Numbered from the stretch's first letter, positions 42,859-52,063 are shown. The stretch is 64,000 nucleotides of DNA from Cupriavidus basilensis (GCF_000876015.1 NZ_BBQM01000015.1:372001-436000), one strand, 5' to 3'. The notes: a model not told the origin generated them from the letters alone. Translations and numbers: made by a program.

Positions 42859-43647
42859 ATGCCCGCTCCCGCGCATCTTTCCCCCAAGCTTCACCTGACC
42901 GCCACGCACGGCTTCGCGCTGCACGACAGCCGCCAGGCGGATTTCCGGCGCGAGTGGCACACGCACGACTGCGGCATGCTGCTGTGGCCGCGCATGGGGC
43001 GCCTCAAGAGCGTGTGGGAACCGCATGCGGGCCGTACCGGCGTGCACGGCGGCGGCGACACGCTTGCCGTCACCGCCCGGCTGGTGCGCGGCGACGCGGT
43101 GCTGCTGCCCGCGCACACCACGCACCTGACCGTGGCCGAGGCCGGCCGGCAGCAGCATGGCGAGCTCTACCTCGCGCCCGAGCACCTGCGCGCGTTCAGC
43201 GTGTTCGGCGCGGTCCACCTCGACGGGGCGACCGTCGCCATGCTGGAGGCGCTGCTGTCTCCCGTGCTCGCGCCGGCCAGTTCGGCCTGGCTGGTGCGCG
43301 CCATCGTGGCGCAACTGATGTCGAGCCGGCCGCTGGCGGCGCCGGTGGCGCCGGCCTCGCTGGCGCTGCGCATGGCGAGGTGCTTCACCGCGGCGCTGGA
43401 GCGCGACGGCGCGCTGCCGTCGATCGACGCGGCCGCGGCGGCGCTGGGCGTGTCGGCGCGGCAGCTCCAGCGCGCGTGCCAGGCCGAGTTCGGCGCCAGC
43501 CCGGTCGCCATCCGGCGGCGCGTGCTGGCCGCGCATGCGCGCGCGCTGCTGGCGGAAGGCCGCCCGCTGGCGCGCGTGAGCGAGCAGCTCGGCTTTGCCA
43601 GCAGCGGTCATCTGACCCGGCTGTTGCGCGCGTCGGGCGGCGGCTGA
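42859..43647 (+). CDS. AraC-family transcriptional regulator
   Basis: A 262-residue AraC protein. The cupin-like N-terminus has His-Thr-His-Asp-Cys-Gly-Met, the C-terminal helix-turn-helix pair (about 185-258) has Ser-Ala-Arg-Gln-Leu-Gln-Arg-Ala-Cys and Leu-Gly-Phe-Ala-Ser-Ser-Gly-His-Leu. ATG 42859 is chosen; the frame is open upstream. Its 3' end overlaps the convergent RidA gene by 40 bases. It may control the adjacent RidA-PhzF-Bug genes. Confidence 0.88.
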   Translation: MPAPAHLSPKLHLTATHGFALHDSRQADFRREWHTHDCGMLLWPRMGRLKSVWEPHAGRTGVHGGGDTLAVTARLVRGDAVLLPAHTTHLTVAEAGRQQHGELYLAPEHLRAFSVFGAVHLDGATVAMLEALLSPVLAPASSAWLVRAIVAQLMSSRPLAAPVAPASLALRMARCFTAALERDGALPSIDAAAAALGVSARQLQRACQAEFGASPVAIRRRVLAAHARALLAEGRPLARVSEQLGFASSGHLTRLLRASGGG

Positions 43648-44165
43648 GCGCCGGCGGGCGCGAGCCGCGCATCCAGTTCGATCTCGATCCAGGTCCGGTC
43701 GGGCAGGCTCGCCGCGCCCACGGCCGTGCGCGCGGGCAGCGCATGGCCCGGAAAGGCCAGCGCCAGCAGTTCCGATGCGGCGTCCAGCACGGCGGTGTGG
43801 CGCGTGAAGTCCGGGCCGCAGCGGATGAAGCCGCGCACGCGCGTGACCTGGGCCACGTCCCGCAACTCGCCGCCGCAGGCCGCCTTGAGCGCGGCCAGCG
43901 CGTTCAGCATGGCGACCTGCGCGGCCTGCCGGGCCGGCGCCACGTCGGCCTCCGCGCGGCAGATGCCGGCGATGGGCGCGCCGTCGCGCCGGCAGGTCTG
44001 CCCGCTGACGGCGATCCATTCATCCGCCACGCAGAACGGCGCATAGGCGCCGCGCGGCGTCGGCGCGGGCGGCAGGGCGTGGCCGGCGGCGGCCAGCCGC
44101 TGCTCGGGCGTCATTGGCGTCAACGGTGTCACTGGCGTCTCTGGCGTCTCCGGCGGCGCGGTCAT
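43608..44165 (-). CDS. RidA-family protein
   Basis: A 185-residue RidA/YjgF-type protein. Residues 1-20 are an unusual Thr-Pro-rich lead (Pro-Glu-Thr-Pro-Val-Thr-Pro-Leu-Thr-Pro). The fold follows: Gly-Ala-Tyr-Ala-Pro-Phe ... Val-Ser-Gly-Gln ... Arg-Thr-Ala-Val-Gly-Ala-Ala-Ser-Leu-Pro. RidA proteins hydrolyse reactive enamine/imine intermediates. The ATG overlaps the PhzF stop by four bases (ATGA). Third gene of the Bug-PhzF-RidA operon. Confidence 0.87.
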   Translation of the reverse strand: MTAPPETPETPVTPLTPMTPEQRLAAAGHALPPAPTPRGAYAPFCVADEWIAVSGQTCRRDGAPIAGICRAEADVAPARQAAQVAMLNALAALKAACGGELRDVAQVTRVRGFIRCGPDFTRHTAVLDAASELLALAFPGHALPARTAVGAASLPDRTWIEIELDARLAPAGAQPPPDARNSRVR

Positions 44166-45079
44166 GCCCACGCCACCTTGCCGCTGAGCCAGCAGCCCCG
44201 CGGCGCGCCCGTTTCCGACCAGCGCGGCGCGACCAGGATCTCGGATGGCCGTCCCATGCTTTCTCCCTGGCGCACCGCGAGGGCCGAGGGCTCGCCGTGC
44301 GCGCCGGCCAGCGCGCCCGACCCGGCCAGATGCCCCCACAGCGCCGCGGCGGCGATGCCGGTCGCGGCATCCTCCGGGTAGCCGGAGGACTTCGGGAACT
44401 GGCGCGCGTGCGCCACGGCATGGCCGCCGGCCGCGCCGGGCGCGATCGAGTAGGGATAGAGCCCGGTGGAGCCGATGGCCGCGCACGCCGCCTCCATCGC
44501 CGCGAAGTCGGGGCGCAGCGCATGCAGCATGGCGGCATCCGGCAGCGCCACCAGCGTCTTGACGCGGCTGGTCGCGGCATTGGTCATGGCAAAGCCTGTG
44601 CCCTCCGGCCCGAGTCCCAGCACCTCGGCAACCCGGCGGCGCTCGGGCGCGGCGAGCGGGCGCGCCCGCACGGCCGGCTGCGAGATCCACACGCGCCGCG
44701 CCGCGGCGTCCCAGCGCGCGTCCACGATGCCGCTGAGCGTTTCCACGCGCGCCGTGTCCGTGCTCCACCGCCCCCACTGGCGCAGCGCCCACAGCGTGCC
44801 CACGGTGGCGTGGCCGCACATCTCCATCTCGTGCTGCGGCACGAAGAAGCGCAGGCGCAGGTCGCAGCCGGCGTCGCTCGCCGGCAGCACGAAGGCGGAC
44901 TCGTGGCCGTGCGCGGCCGCCACCTGCTGCATGGCGGCGGCGCTCATGCCCCGCGCGTCGGCCACCAGCGGCACCGGGTTGCCGCCGCTGCTGCCATTGC
45001 CGTCATGCGTGCCGACGAACACGTCGATCACCACGACTTCGCCCGGGCCGGGCACCCGCATCGAGGCCGGCTTATTCAA
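44162..45079 (-). CDS. PhzF-family isomerase-like protein
   Basis: A 305-residue PhzF-fold protein. Gly-Asn-Pro at 33-35, catalytic Glu60 in Gly-His-Glu-Ser-Ala-Phe, and Cys-Gly-His-Ala-Thr-Val-Gly-Thr are all family motifs. It probably isomerises a small cyclic substrate by proton transfer; phenazine genes are absent. The start is TTG 45079 inside the end of the Bug gene (8-base overlap), or ATG 45061. Between Bug and RidA in one operon. Confidence 0.87.
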   Translation of the reverse strand: MNKPASMRVPGPGEVVVIDVFVGTHDGNGSSGGNPVPLVADARGMSAAAMQQVAAAHGHESAFVLPASDAGCDLRLRFFVPQHEMEMCGHATVGTLWALRQWGRWSTDTARVETLSGIVDARWDAAARRVWISQPAVRARPLAAPERRRVAEVLGLGPEGTGFAMTNAATSRVKTLVALPDAAMLHALRPDFAAMEAACAAIGSTGLYPYSIAPGAAGGHAVAHARQFPKSSGYPEDAATGIAAAALWGHLAGSGALAGAHGEPSALAVRQGESMGRPSEILVAPRWSETGAPRGCWLSGKVAWA

Positions 45080-46046
45080 TCGTCGCTCCCACGGACCTGG
45101 CGATGGCGCCCCAGTACGGGATGTCGCGCGCCACGGCGGCCTGCATTTCCGCCGGCGTGCCGGGCCGGGCGGTGACGCCTTTCTCGGCCAGGTCCCGGAC
45201 CACGTCCTTGTCGTTGAGCACCTTGTTGAGCGCGCCGTTCATGCGCGCGACGATCGCCGCCGGCGTGCCCTTGGGAAACGCCAGGCCGTACCACAGCTCC
45301 TGCGAGAAATCGCCGATGCCCTGGCTGGCGAAGGTGGGCACGCCGGCGAGCAGCGGCGTCGGCGCGGTGGTGGCCACCGCCGTGAGCTTGTGCGCCTTGA
45401 TGTACGGCGCCAGCCCGACCGGGTTGTCGAACATGATCTCGATCTGCCCGCCCATCAGGTCGGTATAGGCGGGCGCCGCGCCGCGGTAGGGCACGTGCGT
45501 CATCGGCACGTTGGCGAGCTTGCGGAACTGCTCGCCGATCAGGTGCGAGACCGTGCCCACGCCGACCGAGCCGAAGCTGTGCTGGGCCTTGCCGCTGCGC
45601 AGCTTGTCGATCAGGTCGCGGGCGCTGGTGGCCTGCACCGTGCTGTTGACGGCCAGCACGTAGGGCGAGGTGCCGATGAAACCCGCATAGGCGAAATCCG
45701 TGGCGGGCCGGTACGGCAGCCTGGGATAGACGCTCACGCTCACCGCGTGGGTGCTGGTGGTGGCGACGCCGATGACGTAGCCGTCCGGCGCGGCGCGCGC
45801 GACGAAGGTGGAGCCGATGGTGCCGCCGGCCCCGCTGCGGTTGTCGATGACCACCGGCTGGCCGAGCTCGCCCTGCAGCTTCTGCTGCACGGAGCGCACC
45901 ACCAGGTCGGTGCCGCCGCCGGCCGGAAACGGCACCACCAGCGTGATGGGCCGCGCCGGCCAGCTCTCGGCGAAAGCCGTCCCGCAGGCCAGGACGGCGA
46001 AGAGGCAGGCCGAAGCCCGCAAGCGTAGCTGCATGTGTGAGGCCAT
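45072..46046 (-). CDS. Bug-family periplasmic binding protein
   Basis: A 324-residue Bug receptor with a signal peptide (about 1-26, Gly-Thr-Ala-Phe-Ala). Phe-Pro-Ala-Gly-Gly-Gly-Thr-Asp and Ile-Asn-type Ile-Asp-Asn-Arg-Ser-Gly-Ala-Gly-Gly are the ligand-loop motifs. It is the first gene of the operon with PhzF and RidA and is divergent from the aldehyde-dehydrogenase operon, which ends with another Bug gene. No TctAB genes are near. ATG 46046 has GGGGAA ahead. Confidence 0.92.
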   Translation of the reverse strand: MASHMQLRLRASACLFAVLACGTAFAESWPARPITLVVPFPAGGGTDLVVRSVQQKLQGELGQPVVIDNRSGAGGTIGSTFVARAAPDGYVIGVATTSTHAVSVSVYPRLPYRPATDFAYAGFIGTSPYVLAVNSTVQATSARDLIDKLRSGKAQHSFGSVGVGTVSHLIGEQFRKLANVPMTHVPYRGAAPAYTDLMGGQIEIMFDNPVGLAPYIKAHKLTAVATTAPTPLLAGVPTFASQGIGDFSQELWYGLAFPKGTPAAIVARMNGALNKVLNDKDVVRDLAEKGVTARPGTPAEMQAAVARDIPYWGAIARSVGATIE

Positions 46047-46196
46047 GACGTTCCCCGTTGAATGAATGCGTCCACTCTATGGGCCGGCGCGCGCGCGGCC
46101 AAACCAGGACGCGACAGCGCCTGAACCGGAATGCGACACGCCGGCGGGGTGGTCCAGACATGGTCCAGATGTGGGCCGAGCGCAGGCCACGCGCGC

Positions 46197-46223
46197 CGTT
46201 GCCTAACCACAGGTTGGGCAACG
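46197..46223. promoter_or_regulatory. long dyad between the divergent catabolic operons
   Basis: CGTTGCCTAACC-aca-GGTTGGGCAACG (46197-46223): 12-base arms with one mismatch and a 3-base centre. Direct repeats of TGGTCCAGA lie upstream (46150-46158 and 46161-46169, 11 bases apart). It is in the 270-base divergent gap between the Bug/PhzF and aldehyde-dehydrogenase arms. An operator for both arms is inferred; the regulator is not known. Confidence 0.55.
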
Positions 46224-46316
46224 GCGCAGTTTTTCTCATTTGTGCCGCGCCTGCCGGCATGAGAGAGTCGGCTTCACGCAAAGGTGCGGCACGCACCGCC
46301 AAATAAAGGAGACTCC

Positions 46317-47768
46317 ATGCAAGACCAAGACGTCCAGCCGTTCCTGATCGGCGCCGAATGGACCCGCGGCGAAGGCACGCCGTTCGCATCCCGCAATCCC
46401 GCCACCGGCGTGCTCAACGGCCTGATCGGCGCGGCCAGCGCCGCCGACGTGGAGCGCGCCGTGGCCGCCGCGAAGGCCGCGCAGGCGGACCCCGCGTGGC
46501 GCGACATGCTGCCGCACAAGCGCGCGGCCATCCTGCGCCGGCTGGCCGACCTGATCGAGGCCGACGCCGAGTGGCTGGCGCAGCGCCAGATGCAGGAAAA
46601 CGGCAAGCGCCTGCAGGAATGCCGCGACCAGGCCCTGGCCGGCGCCAACGCCTACCGCTACTTCGCCGGCATCTGCGAGGTGATGCCGTCCGAGGTGGCG
46701 CCCGCGCGCGGCAACCACCTGTCGCTGGTGGTGTACGAGCCGTTCGGCGTGGTGGCCGCCATCACGCCGTGGAATTCGCCGCTGACGCTGGAGTCGCAGA
46801 AGGTGGCGGCGGCGCTGGCGGCCGGCAACGCGGTGGTGCTCAAGCCGTCCGAGTTCACGCCCGGCCCGGCGCTGCGCGTGGCCGCGCTGGCGCTGCAGGC
46901 GGGTTTGCCGCCGGGCATCCTCAACGTGGTGACGGGGCTCGGGCAGGAGACCGGCGGCGCGCTGGTCGCGCATCCGGACGTGCGGCTGATCTCGTTTACC
47001 GGCGGCACCGCCACCGGCAAGGCCATCGCGCGCGCCGCCGCGCAGCGCATGGCCGCGGTGGCGCTGGAGCTGGGCGGCAAGTCGCCCCACATCGTGTTTG
47101 CCGACGCCGACCTCGACAAGGCGCTCGACGGCGTGCTGTACGGCGTGTTCTCGTCCACCGGGCAATCGTGCATCGCCGGCACGCGCCTGTTCGTCGAGCG
47201 CGGCATCCACGATGCGTTCGTGGCGCGGCTGGTGGCGCGCGCGCGCGAGCTGAAGGTGGGCCTGCCCGACGACCCGGCCACGCAGGTCTCGCCGCTGTCG
47301 TCGTTCATCCATCGCGACAAGGTCGAGTCGATGGTGGCGATGGCCACGCAGGACGGCGGCCACATCCTGGCCGGCGGCACGCGGCCGGCGGACCCGGCGC
47401 TGGCCGGCGGCGCGTTCTTCCTGCCGACCATCGTCGCCGGCCTGGCCAACGACGCGCGGCTGTGCCAGCAGGAAGTGTTCGGCCCGGTGCTGTGCGTGCT
47501 GCCGTTCGACGACGAGGCCGACCTGCTGTGCCAGGCCAACGGCACCGCGTTCGGGCTGGCCGCCGGCATCTGGACCGCGAGCATGCCGCGCGCGTGGCGC
47601 GTGGCGCGCGCGCTGGAAGCGGGCACGGTGTGGATCAACACCTACAAGGAACTGTCGGTCTCGGTGCCGTTCGGCGGCTTCAAGGAAAGCGGCAGCGGGC
47701 GCGAGAAGGGCTTCTACGGCATCCGCACCTACCAGGAGCCGAAGACCGTGATGTGGGGGCTGGCATGA
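46317..47768 (+). CDS. aldehyde dehydrogenase
   Basis: A 483-residue NAD(P)-dependent aldehyde dehydrogenase. Catalytic Cys285 (Gly-Gln-Ser-Cys), general base Glu251 (Glu-Leu-Gly-Gly-Lys), and the Pro-Trp-Asn-Ser-Pro (151-155) signature are all present, with Phe-Thr-Gly-Gly-Thr cofactor loop. It oxidises an aldehyde to its acid. First gene of a three-gene operon with an HIBADH-like enzyme and a Bug protein. ATG 46317; stop overlaps the next start. Confidence 0.93.
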   Translation: MQDQDVQPFLIGAEWTRGEGTPFASRNPATGVLNGLIGAASAADVERAVAAAKAAQADPAWRDMLPHKRAAILRRLADLIEADAEWLAQRQMQENGKRLQECRDQALAGANAYRYFAGICEVMPSEVAPARGNHLSLVVYEPFGVVAAITPWNSPLTLESQKVAAALAAGNAVVLKPSEFTPGPALRVAALALQAGLPPGILNVVTGLGQETGGALVAHPDVRLISFTGGTATGKAIARAAAQRMAAVALELGGKSPHIVFADADLDKALDGVLYGVFSSTGQSCIAGTRLFVERGIHDAFVARLVARARELKVGLPDDPATQVSPLSSFIHRDKVESMVAMATQDGGHILAGGTRPADPALAGGAFFLPTIVAGLANDARLCQQEVFGPVLCVLPFDDEADLLCQANGTAFGLAAGIWTASMPRAWRVARALEAGTVWINTYKELSVSVPFGGFKESGSGREKGFYGIRTYQEPKTVMWGLA

Positions 47769-48667
47769 GCGGCGCCGCGCCGCGCCTGGGCTTCATCGGC
47801 CTGGGCGTGATGGGCGCGCCGATGTGCGCCAACCTGGCCCGCAAGGCGGGCGCCGCGGTGACTTGCTTCGACCTCGACCCGGCCCGCGCGGCCGGCCCGC
47901 GCGAGGCCGGCGCGGCGGTGGCGTCGTCGGTGGCGGCGCTGGCGCAGGCCGCCGACATCGTGTTCCTGTGCCTGGCCGACGGCCGCGCCACCGAGTCGGT
48001 CGGCGCCGAGGTCCTGCGCGCCTGGACGGCGGCGGGCCGGCGCGGCACGCTGGCCGACACCGGCACCACCTCGGTCCACGTCACGCAGTCGCTCGCCGCG
48101 CTGGCCGCCGCCGGCGGCCATGCGTTCGCCGATGCGCCGGTGGCGCGCATGCCGGAGGCGGCCATCGCCGGCACGCTCAGCATCATGGCGGGCGGCAGCG
48201 CCGGCACGCTGGACGCGCTGATGCCCTACCTGCGCTGCATGGGCACGGACATCACGCACTGCGGCCCGGCGGGGGCCGGGCAGGTGGTGAAGATCCTGCA
48301 CAACACCTTCCTGTTCGAGACCGTGCACGCGCTGGCGGAAGTGCTGGCGATCGCCCGGCGCCACGGCGTGGACGGCGACGTGCTGTTCCACGCCATCGAG
48401 CTCGGCTCCGCCGACTGCCGCGCGGTGCGCGTGCAGGGGCGCCAGGCGCTGCTGCCCGGCGATTTCCCGGGCGGGCGCTTCCCGGCGCGCTATGCGCTCA
48501 AGGACGTCTCGCTGGCGCTGGAGCTGGCCGAGGCGGCCGGCGTGGCGGCCACCGTGGGCCGGCATACGGCGGACGTCCTCGCGCGCAGTTGCGGCGCGGG
48601 CGACGCCGACCGCTACTACCCGGTGCTCTACAAGCAGATCGACAAGCAGATCGACACGGCAGGCTGA
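47765..48667 (+). CDS. 3-hydroxyisobutyrate-dehydrogenase-like enzyme
   Basis: A 300-residue beta-hydroxyacid dehydrogenase. Cofactor loop Gly-Leu-Gly-Val-Met-Gly at 12-17, substrate segment Asp-Ala-Pro-Val-Ala, and a Lys-Ile-Leu-His-Asn active-site Lys motif. It oxidises a 3-hydroxy acid to the semialdehyde or 3-oxo acid, which the aldehyde dehydrogenase could take on. It overlaps that gene by four bases (ATGA). The Bug gene follows 74 bases later. Confidence 0.9.
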   Translation: MSGAAPRLGFIGLGVMGAPMCANLARKAGAAVTCFDLDPARAAGPREAGAAVASSVAALAQAADIVFLCLADGRATESVGAEVLRAWTAAGRRGTLADTGTTSVHVTQSLAALAAAGGHAFADAPVARMPEAAIAGTLSIMAGGSAGTLDALMPYLRCMGTDITHCGPAGAGQVVKILHNTFLFETVHALAEVLAIARRHGVDGDVLFHAIELGSADCRAVRVQGRQALLPGDFPGGRFPARYALKDVSLALELAEAAGVAATVGRHTADVLARSCGAGDADRYYPVLYKQIDKQIDTAG

Positions 48668-48741
48668 CCTGCCGCGCGGACCCCGCCGCGGCGCCGGCGG
48701 GGCCGCAGCAAAACACACAAGCAAAAGACTGGAGACTGGCA

Positions 48742-49713
48742 ATGCACAAGACCTTGCTGGCGAGCGCGCTCGCCCTTTGCACCACCTTTGGCGCCGCATC
48801 CGCGCACGCCGCCTACCCCGACAAGCCGCTGAGCCTGGTGGTGCCGTTCCCCGCCGGCGGCGCCACCGACGCGATGGCGCGGCTGCTGGCCGAGCGCCTG
48901 GGCCGGCAGCTCGGCCAGCCGGTGATCGTGGACAACCGCGGCGGCGCCGGCGGCTCGGTGGCGGCGGAGTATGCGCTGGCCGCGCCGCGCGACGGCTACA
49001 CGCTGTTCTTCGCCACCACCGGCACGATGGCGATCAACCCGCACATCTACCGCAAGCTCAAGTACGACCCGCAGAAGGACTTCGCCCCGGTGGGCACGCT
49101 GGCGAGCGCCTCCAACGTGCTGGTGGTCAGCCCGCAGGTGAAGGCGCGCATGGTGGCCGAGCTGATCGCGCAGGCCAAGGCCAGCCCCGGCAAGCTGACC
49201 TACGGCTCGGCCGGGATCGGCAGTTCCAGCCATCTGTCGGGCGCGCTGTTCGCCTCGATGACCGGCACGCAACTGCTGCACGTGCCGTACCGCGGCTCCG
49301 CGCCGGCGCTGGTGGACTTCCTGGCCGGGCGCGTGGACATGATGTTCGACACCGCTTCCACGCACGCGCCCAACGTGCAGGCCGGCAAGGTGCGGGCGCT
49401 GGCCGTGACCAGCGCGGCGGGCTCGCCGGCGTTCCCGGGCGTGCCGTCGGTCGCCGCGGCCGGCGTGCCCGGCTACGACGTCTCGATCTGGTTCGGGCTG
49501 GTGGCGCCGCAGGGCACGCCCAGGGCCAGCGTGGACAAGCTGGCTGAGGCCATGCGCGGCGTCATGCAGGGGCCGGACCTGAAGCCCGCGCTGGCCGCGC
49601 TGGGCGCCACGCCGCTGGCCAAGACGCCGGCCGAGTTCGCCGCGTTCATCCGGCAGGAGAGCGAGCGCTGGGGCCGGACGGCAAAGCTGGCCGGGGCGAC
49701 CGACCTGGACTGA
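48742..49713 (+). CDS. Bug-family periplasmic binding protein
   Basis: A 323-residue Bug receptor with signal peptide (1-23, Ser-Ala-His-Ala-Ala), then Phe-Pro-Ala-Gly-Gly-Ala-Thr-Asp and Val-Asp-Asn-Arg-Gly-Gly-Ala-Gly-Gly motifs. Last gene of the aldehyde-dehydrogenase operon, presumably importing its substrate. Its end overlaps the convergent LysR gene by 68 bases. ATG 48742 follows GGAGACTGG. Confidence 0.92.
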   Translation: MHKTLLASALALCTTFGAASAHAAYPDKPLSLVVPFPAGGATDAMARLLAERLGRQLGQPVIVDNRGGAGGSVAAEYALAAPRDGYTLFFATTGTMAINPHIYRKLKYDPQKDFAPVGTLASASNVLVVSPQVKARMVAELIAQAKASPGKLTYGSAGIGSSSHLSGALFASMTGTQLLHVPYRGSAPALVDFLAGRVDMMFDTASTHAPNVQAGKVRALAVTSAAGSPAFPGVPSVAAAGVPGYDVSIWFGLVAPQGTPRASVDKLAEAMRGVMQGPDLKPALAALGATPLAKTPAEFAAFIRQESERWGRTAKLAGATDLD

Positions 49714-50635
49714 GCGGCGCGCATGGCGGAGCGCCGTCGGCCTGCTGCGCGGCGGCGGTCGCGCGCAGCAGCCATTCGCGGAACGCCTGGAACGCCTGCG
49801 ATTGCGCCGCGCCCGCCGGGTACAGCAGGTAGTAGCCGTCCTGCAGCCGGTGGACGTGGCCGAACGGCGCCACCAGTTCCCCGGAGGCGAGATAGGACTC
49901 CACCAGCACGCGGATGCCGATGGCGATGCCCGCGCCCTGCAAGGCCGCCTCGTAGGCCATCGCGGAATTCTCGAACTTCATGCCGTTGCGGGCGCTGATG
50001 CCGGCCGCCGCCGCGCCCGCCGAGCGCAGCCACGTGCTCCAGTCGTCGGGCCGCGACAAGGAGTGCAGCAGCGTCACGCCGCGCAGCGCTTCGGCCGGCG
50101 TTGCCGCGCCGGCCAGCAGGCCCGGCCGGCACACCGGCACCAGCTCCAGCGGCGCGAGCGGGTCCGCCATCAGGCCGGGCCAGTGGCCGCTGCCCGAGCG
50201 GATGGCCGCATCCACGCCGCCCAGCTCGAAGCTCGCCGGCAGTAGCGACGCCGTGAGGCGCACCTCGATCTCCGGATGCGCGCGCGAGAACAGCGCCAGG
50301 CGCGGGATCAGCCAGCGCTGCGCGAAGGTGGTGTAGGCCTGGATCGACAGCATGTCGCGCCGGCCGCGATGCTTCAGCCCGCTGGTGGCCGCGGCGATGT
50401 CGTCCAGCGCGCGCGTGAGCGGCGGCAGCAGGCGCGCGCCGTCCTGCGTGAGCCGGATGCTGCGGTGCCCGCGCTCGAACAGCGTCATGCCGAAATATTC
50501 CTCCAGCGCGCGCACCTGCTTGCTCACCGCGACCTGGCTCACGCGCATTTCGCGCGCGGCCAGCGTGAAGCTGCGCAGGCGGGCGGCTGCCTCGAAGGCA
50601 CGGAGCGGATTGAGCGGAGGCAGGCTGCTGCGCAT
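49646..50635 (-). CDS. LysR-family transcriptional regulator (GcvA-like)
   Basis: A 329-residue LysR protein of the GcvA-like type (Leu-Asn-Pro-Leu-Arg-Ala-Phe-Glu-Ala-Ala-Ala-Arg start). Helix-turn-helix at 10-60, with Val-Ser-Gln-Val-Ala-Val-Ser-Lys. The effector domain ends in a Pro/Ala/Ser-rich tail coded inside the overlap with the Bug gene. It is convergent with the catabolic operon and may control it or a locus outside. Confidence 0.9.
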   Translation of the reverse strand: MRSSLPPLNPLRAFEAAARLRSFTLAAREMRVSQVAVSKQVRALEEYFGMTLFERGHRSIRLTQDGARLLPPLTRALDDIAAATSGLKHRGRRDMLSIQAYTTFAQRWLIPRLALFSRAHPEIEVRLTASLLPASFELGGVDAAIRSGSGHWPGLMADPLAPLELVPVCRPGLLAGAATPAEALRGVTLLHSLSRPDDWSTWLRSAGAAAAGISARNGMKFENSAMAYEAALQGAGIAIGIRVLVESYLASGELVAPFGHVHRLQDGYYLLYPAGAAQSQAFQAFREWLLRATAAAQQADGAPPCAPLSPGRSPRPALPSGPSARSPAG

Positions 50636-50761
50636 GGTGACGGCGGTGACGGTGTTCCGTCATGGTCGGTGCCGCGCCGCGCGGCGCGCAAGCCTATTCT
50701 TTGAAGCACGCCTTCCGGCGGTTTTAAGGAAAACTGCAGGATCGCCGCCGCCTGGCTGTCG

Positions 50762-51715
50762 CTAGCGCTCGTGCAGCGCCAGGGTGCCGTCGATGCGCGG
50801 CGTGGGCGGCTGCTGGCCGCCGAGCTTCTGCGCGGCCAGGAAATCGATGAACGCGCGCAGCTTGTTCGGCACCCGGCGGCGGTCCGGGTAATAGAGCGTC
50901 AGTCCCGGCAGGACCGGGCTCCAGTCGGCCAGCACGCGCACCAGGCGGCCGTCCGCGAGCAGCGGATCGATGTAGCCGTTGATCATGTAGGCGATGCCGA
51001 GCCCGTCGAGCGCCGCCTGCACCAGCGCGGCCGAGTCGTTGACGACCAGCCGCCCCTTGACCACCAGCTGCACCGCGGCATCGCCCTTGCGGAAGTCCCA
51101 GCGCTCCACCTGGCCGCTGCTCACGTGGCGAAAGCCGATGCAGCAGTGCACGGTGAGGTCGTCCGGCTGCGCTGGCGTGCCGCGCCGGCGCAGGTACTCC
51201 GGCGAGGCCACCACGTGCGCGGACATCTTCGGCCCCACGGGCACCGCCACCATGTCGCGCTCCACCAGGTTGCCGAAGCGGATGCCCGCGTCGAAGCCGC
51301 GCCCCACGATGTCGACCAGGCTGTTCTCGATGCAGATCTCCATGTCGATCTGCGGATAGGCGGCCAGGAAGCGCTCGAGAATGGGCTGCAGCACGATCAT
51401 GTAGGCCGAGCGCGGCACGTTCAGGCGCAGCAGCCCGCCGGGCTCGCGGCCCTGGTCGCCGAGTTCCTCGGTGGCGTCGATCAGCTCGCGCACGGCCGGG
51501 CCGATGCGCGCCAGGTACTGCGCGCCGGCCTCGGTCAGGCTCACGCTGCGCGTGGTGCGGTTGAACAGCGCGAAGCCCACGCGCTTTTCCAGCATCCGCA
51601 CCGACTGGCTCACGGCGGACGGCGACACGCCGAGCCGCACCGCGGCCGCGGAGAAGCTGCTGAACTCCGCAACGCAGACGAAGGTGGCAAGGCCATCCAG
51701 TTGGTCTTGAGGCAT
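50762..51715 (-). CDS. LysR-family transcriptional regulator
   Basis: A 317-residue LysR protein. Helix-turn-helix: Phe-Ser-Ala-Ala-Ala-Val-Arg-Leu-Gly-Val-Ser-Pro-Ser-Ala-Val-Ser. Effector domain has Phe-Asp-Ala-Gly-Ile-Arg-Phe-Gly. ATG 51715 has AAGGAAA ten bases ahead; a GTG at 51745 is the alternative. It is divergent from the molybdenum hydroxylase gene 348 bases away and may control it. Confidence 0.9.
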   Translation of the reverse strand: MPQDQLDGLATFVCVAEFSSFSAAAVRLGVSPSAVSQSVRMLEKRVGFALFNRTTRSVSLTEAGAQYLARIGPAVRELIDATEELGDQGREPGGLLRLNVPRSAYMIVLQPILERFLAAYPQIDMEICIENSLVDIVGRGFDAGIRFGNLVERDMVAVPVGPKMSAHVVASPEYLRRRGTPAQPDDLTVHCCIGFRHVSSGQVERWDFRKGDAAVQLVVKGRLVVNDSAALVQAALDGLGIAYMINGYIDPLLADGRLVRVLADWSPVLPGLTLYYPDRRRVPNKLRAFIDFLAAQKLGGQQPPTPRIDGTLALHER

Positions 51716-52063
51716 CCGGCTCGGTTTCCTTGAAGTGGGCGGCACCTCGCGGTGCCAGGTGCCGTACTGGCCGACGACGCGATTCTAGCGCCATTGCCGG
51801 CGCGCGCCGGTATCGGGCGGCCGGCGAGGCATGGAACCGCGCCAACTGCTGTCTCCCCGCTCCCATGCAATGGGAGCGGGGCCGGGGGAGAGGGCAAGGC
51901 GCCGGCAGGAATGAAGCCGTCCGCGCCGCGCGGACGCATGACGGCAGCGGCACGACTATGCAAATCCCCTTCAAAGGCCTTGCGGGCGCGCGCCGTTCCG
52001 CGGCGGCGGGCCGGGCCGTAGACTGACCGCCAACGCGAACTGACACGATCGAAGGGGTGTGCG
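51716..52063. other. 348-base divergent intergenic region with a REP-like element
   Basis: It contains CCCCGCTCCCAT (51855-51866)-GCA-ATGGGAGCGGGG (51870-51881), a perfect 12-base dyad. CCGGGGGAGAGGGC follows. This resembles dispersed palindromic repeats widespread in proteobacterial intergenic regions. The LysR and hydroxylase promoters are within it but not fixed. Confidence 0.5.
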
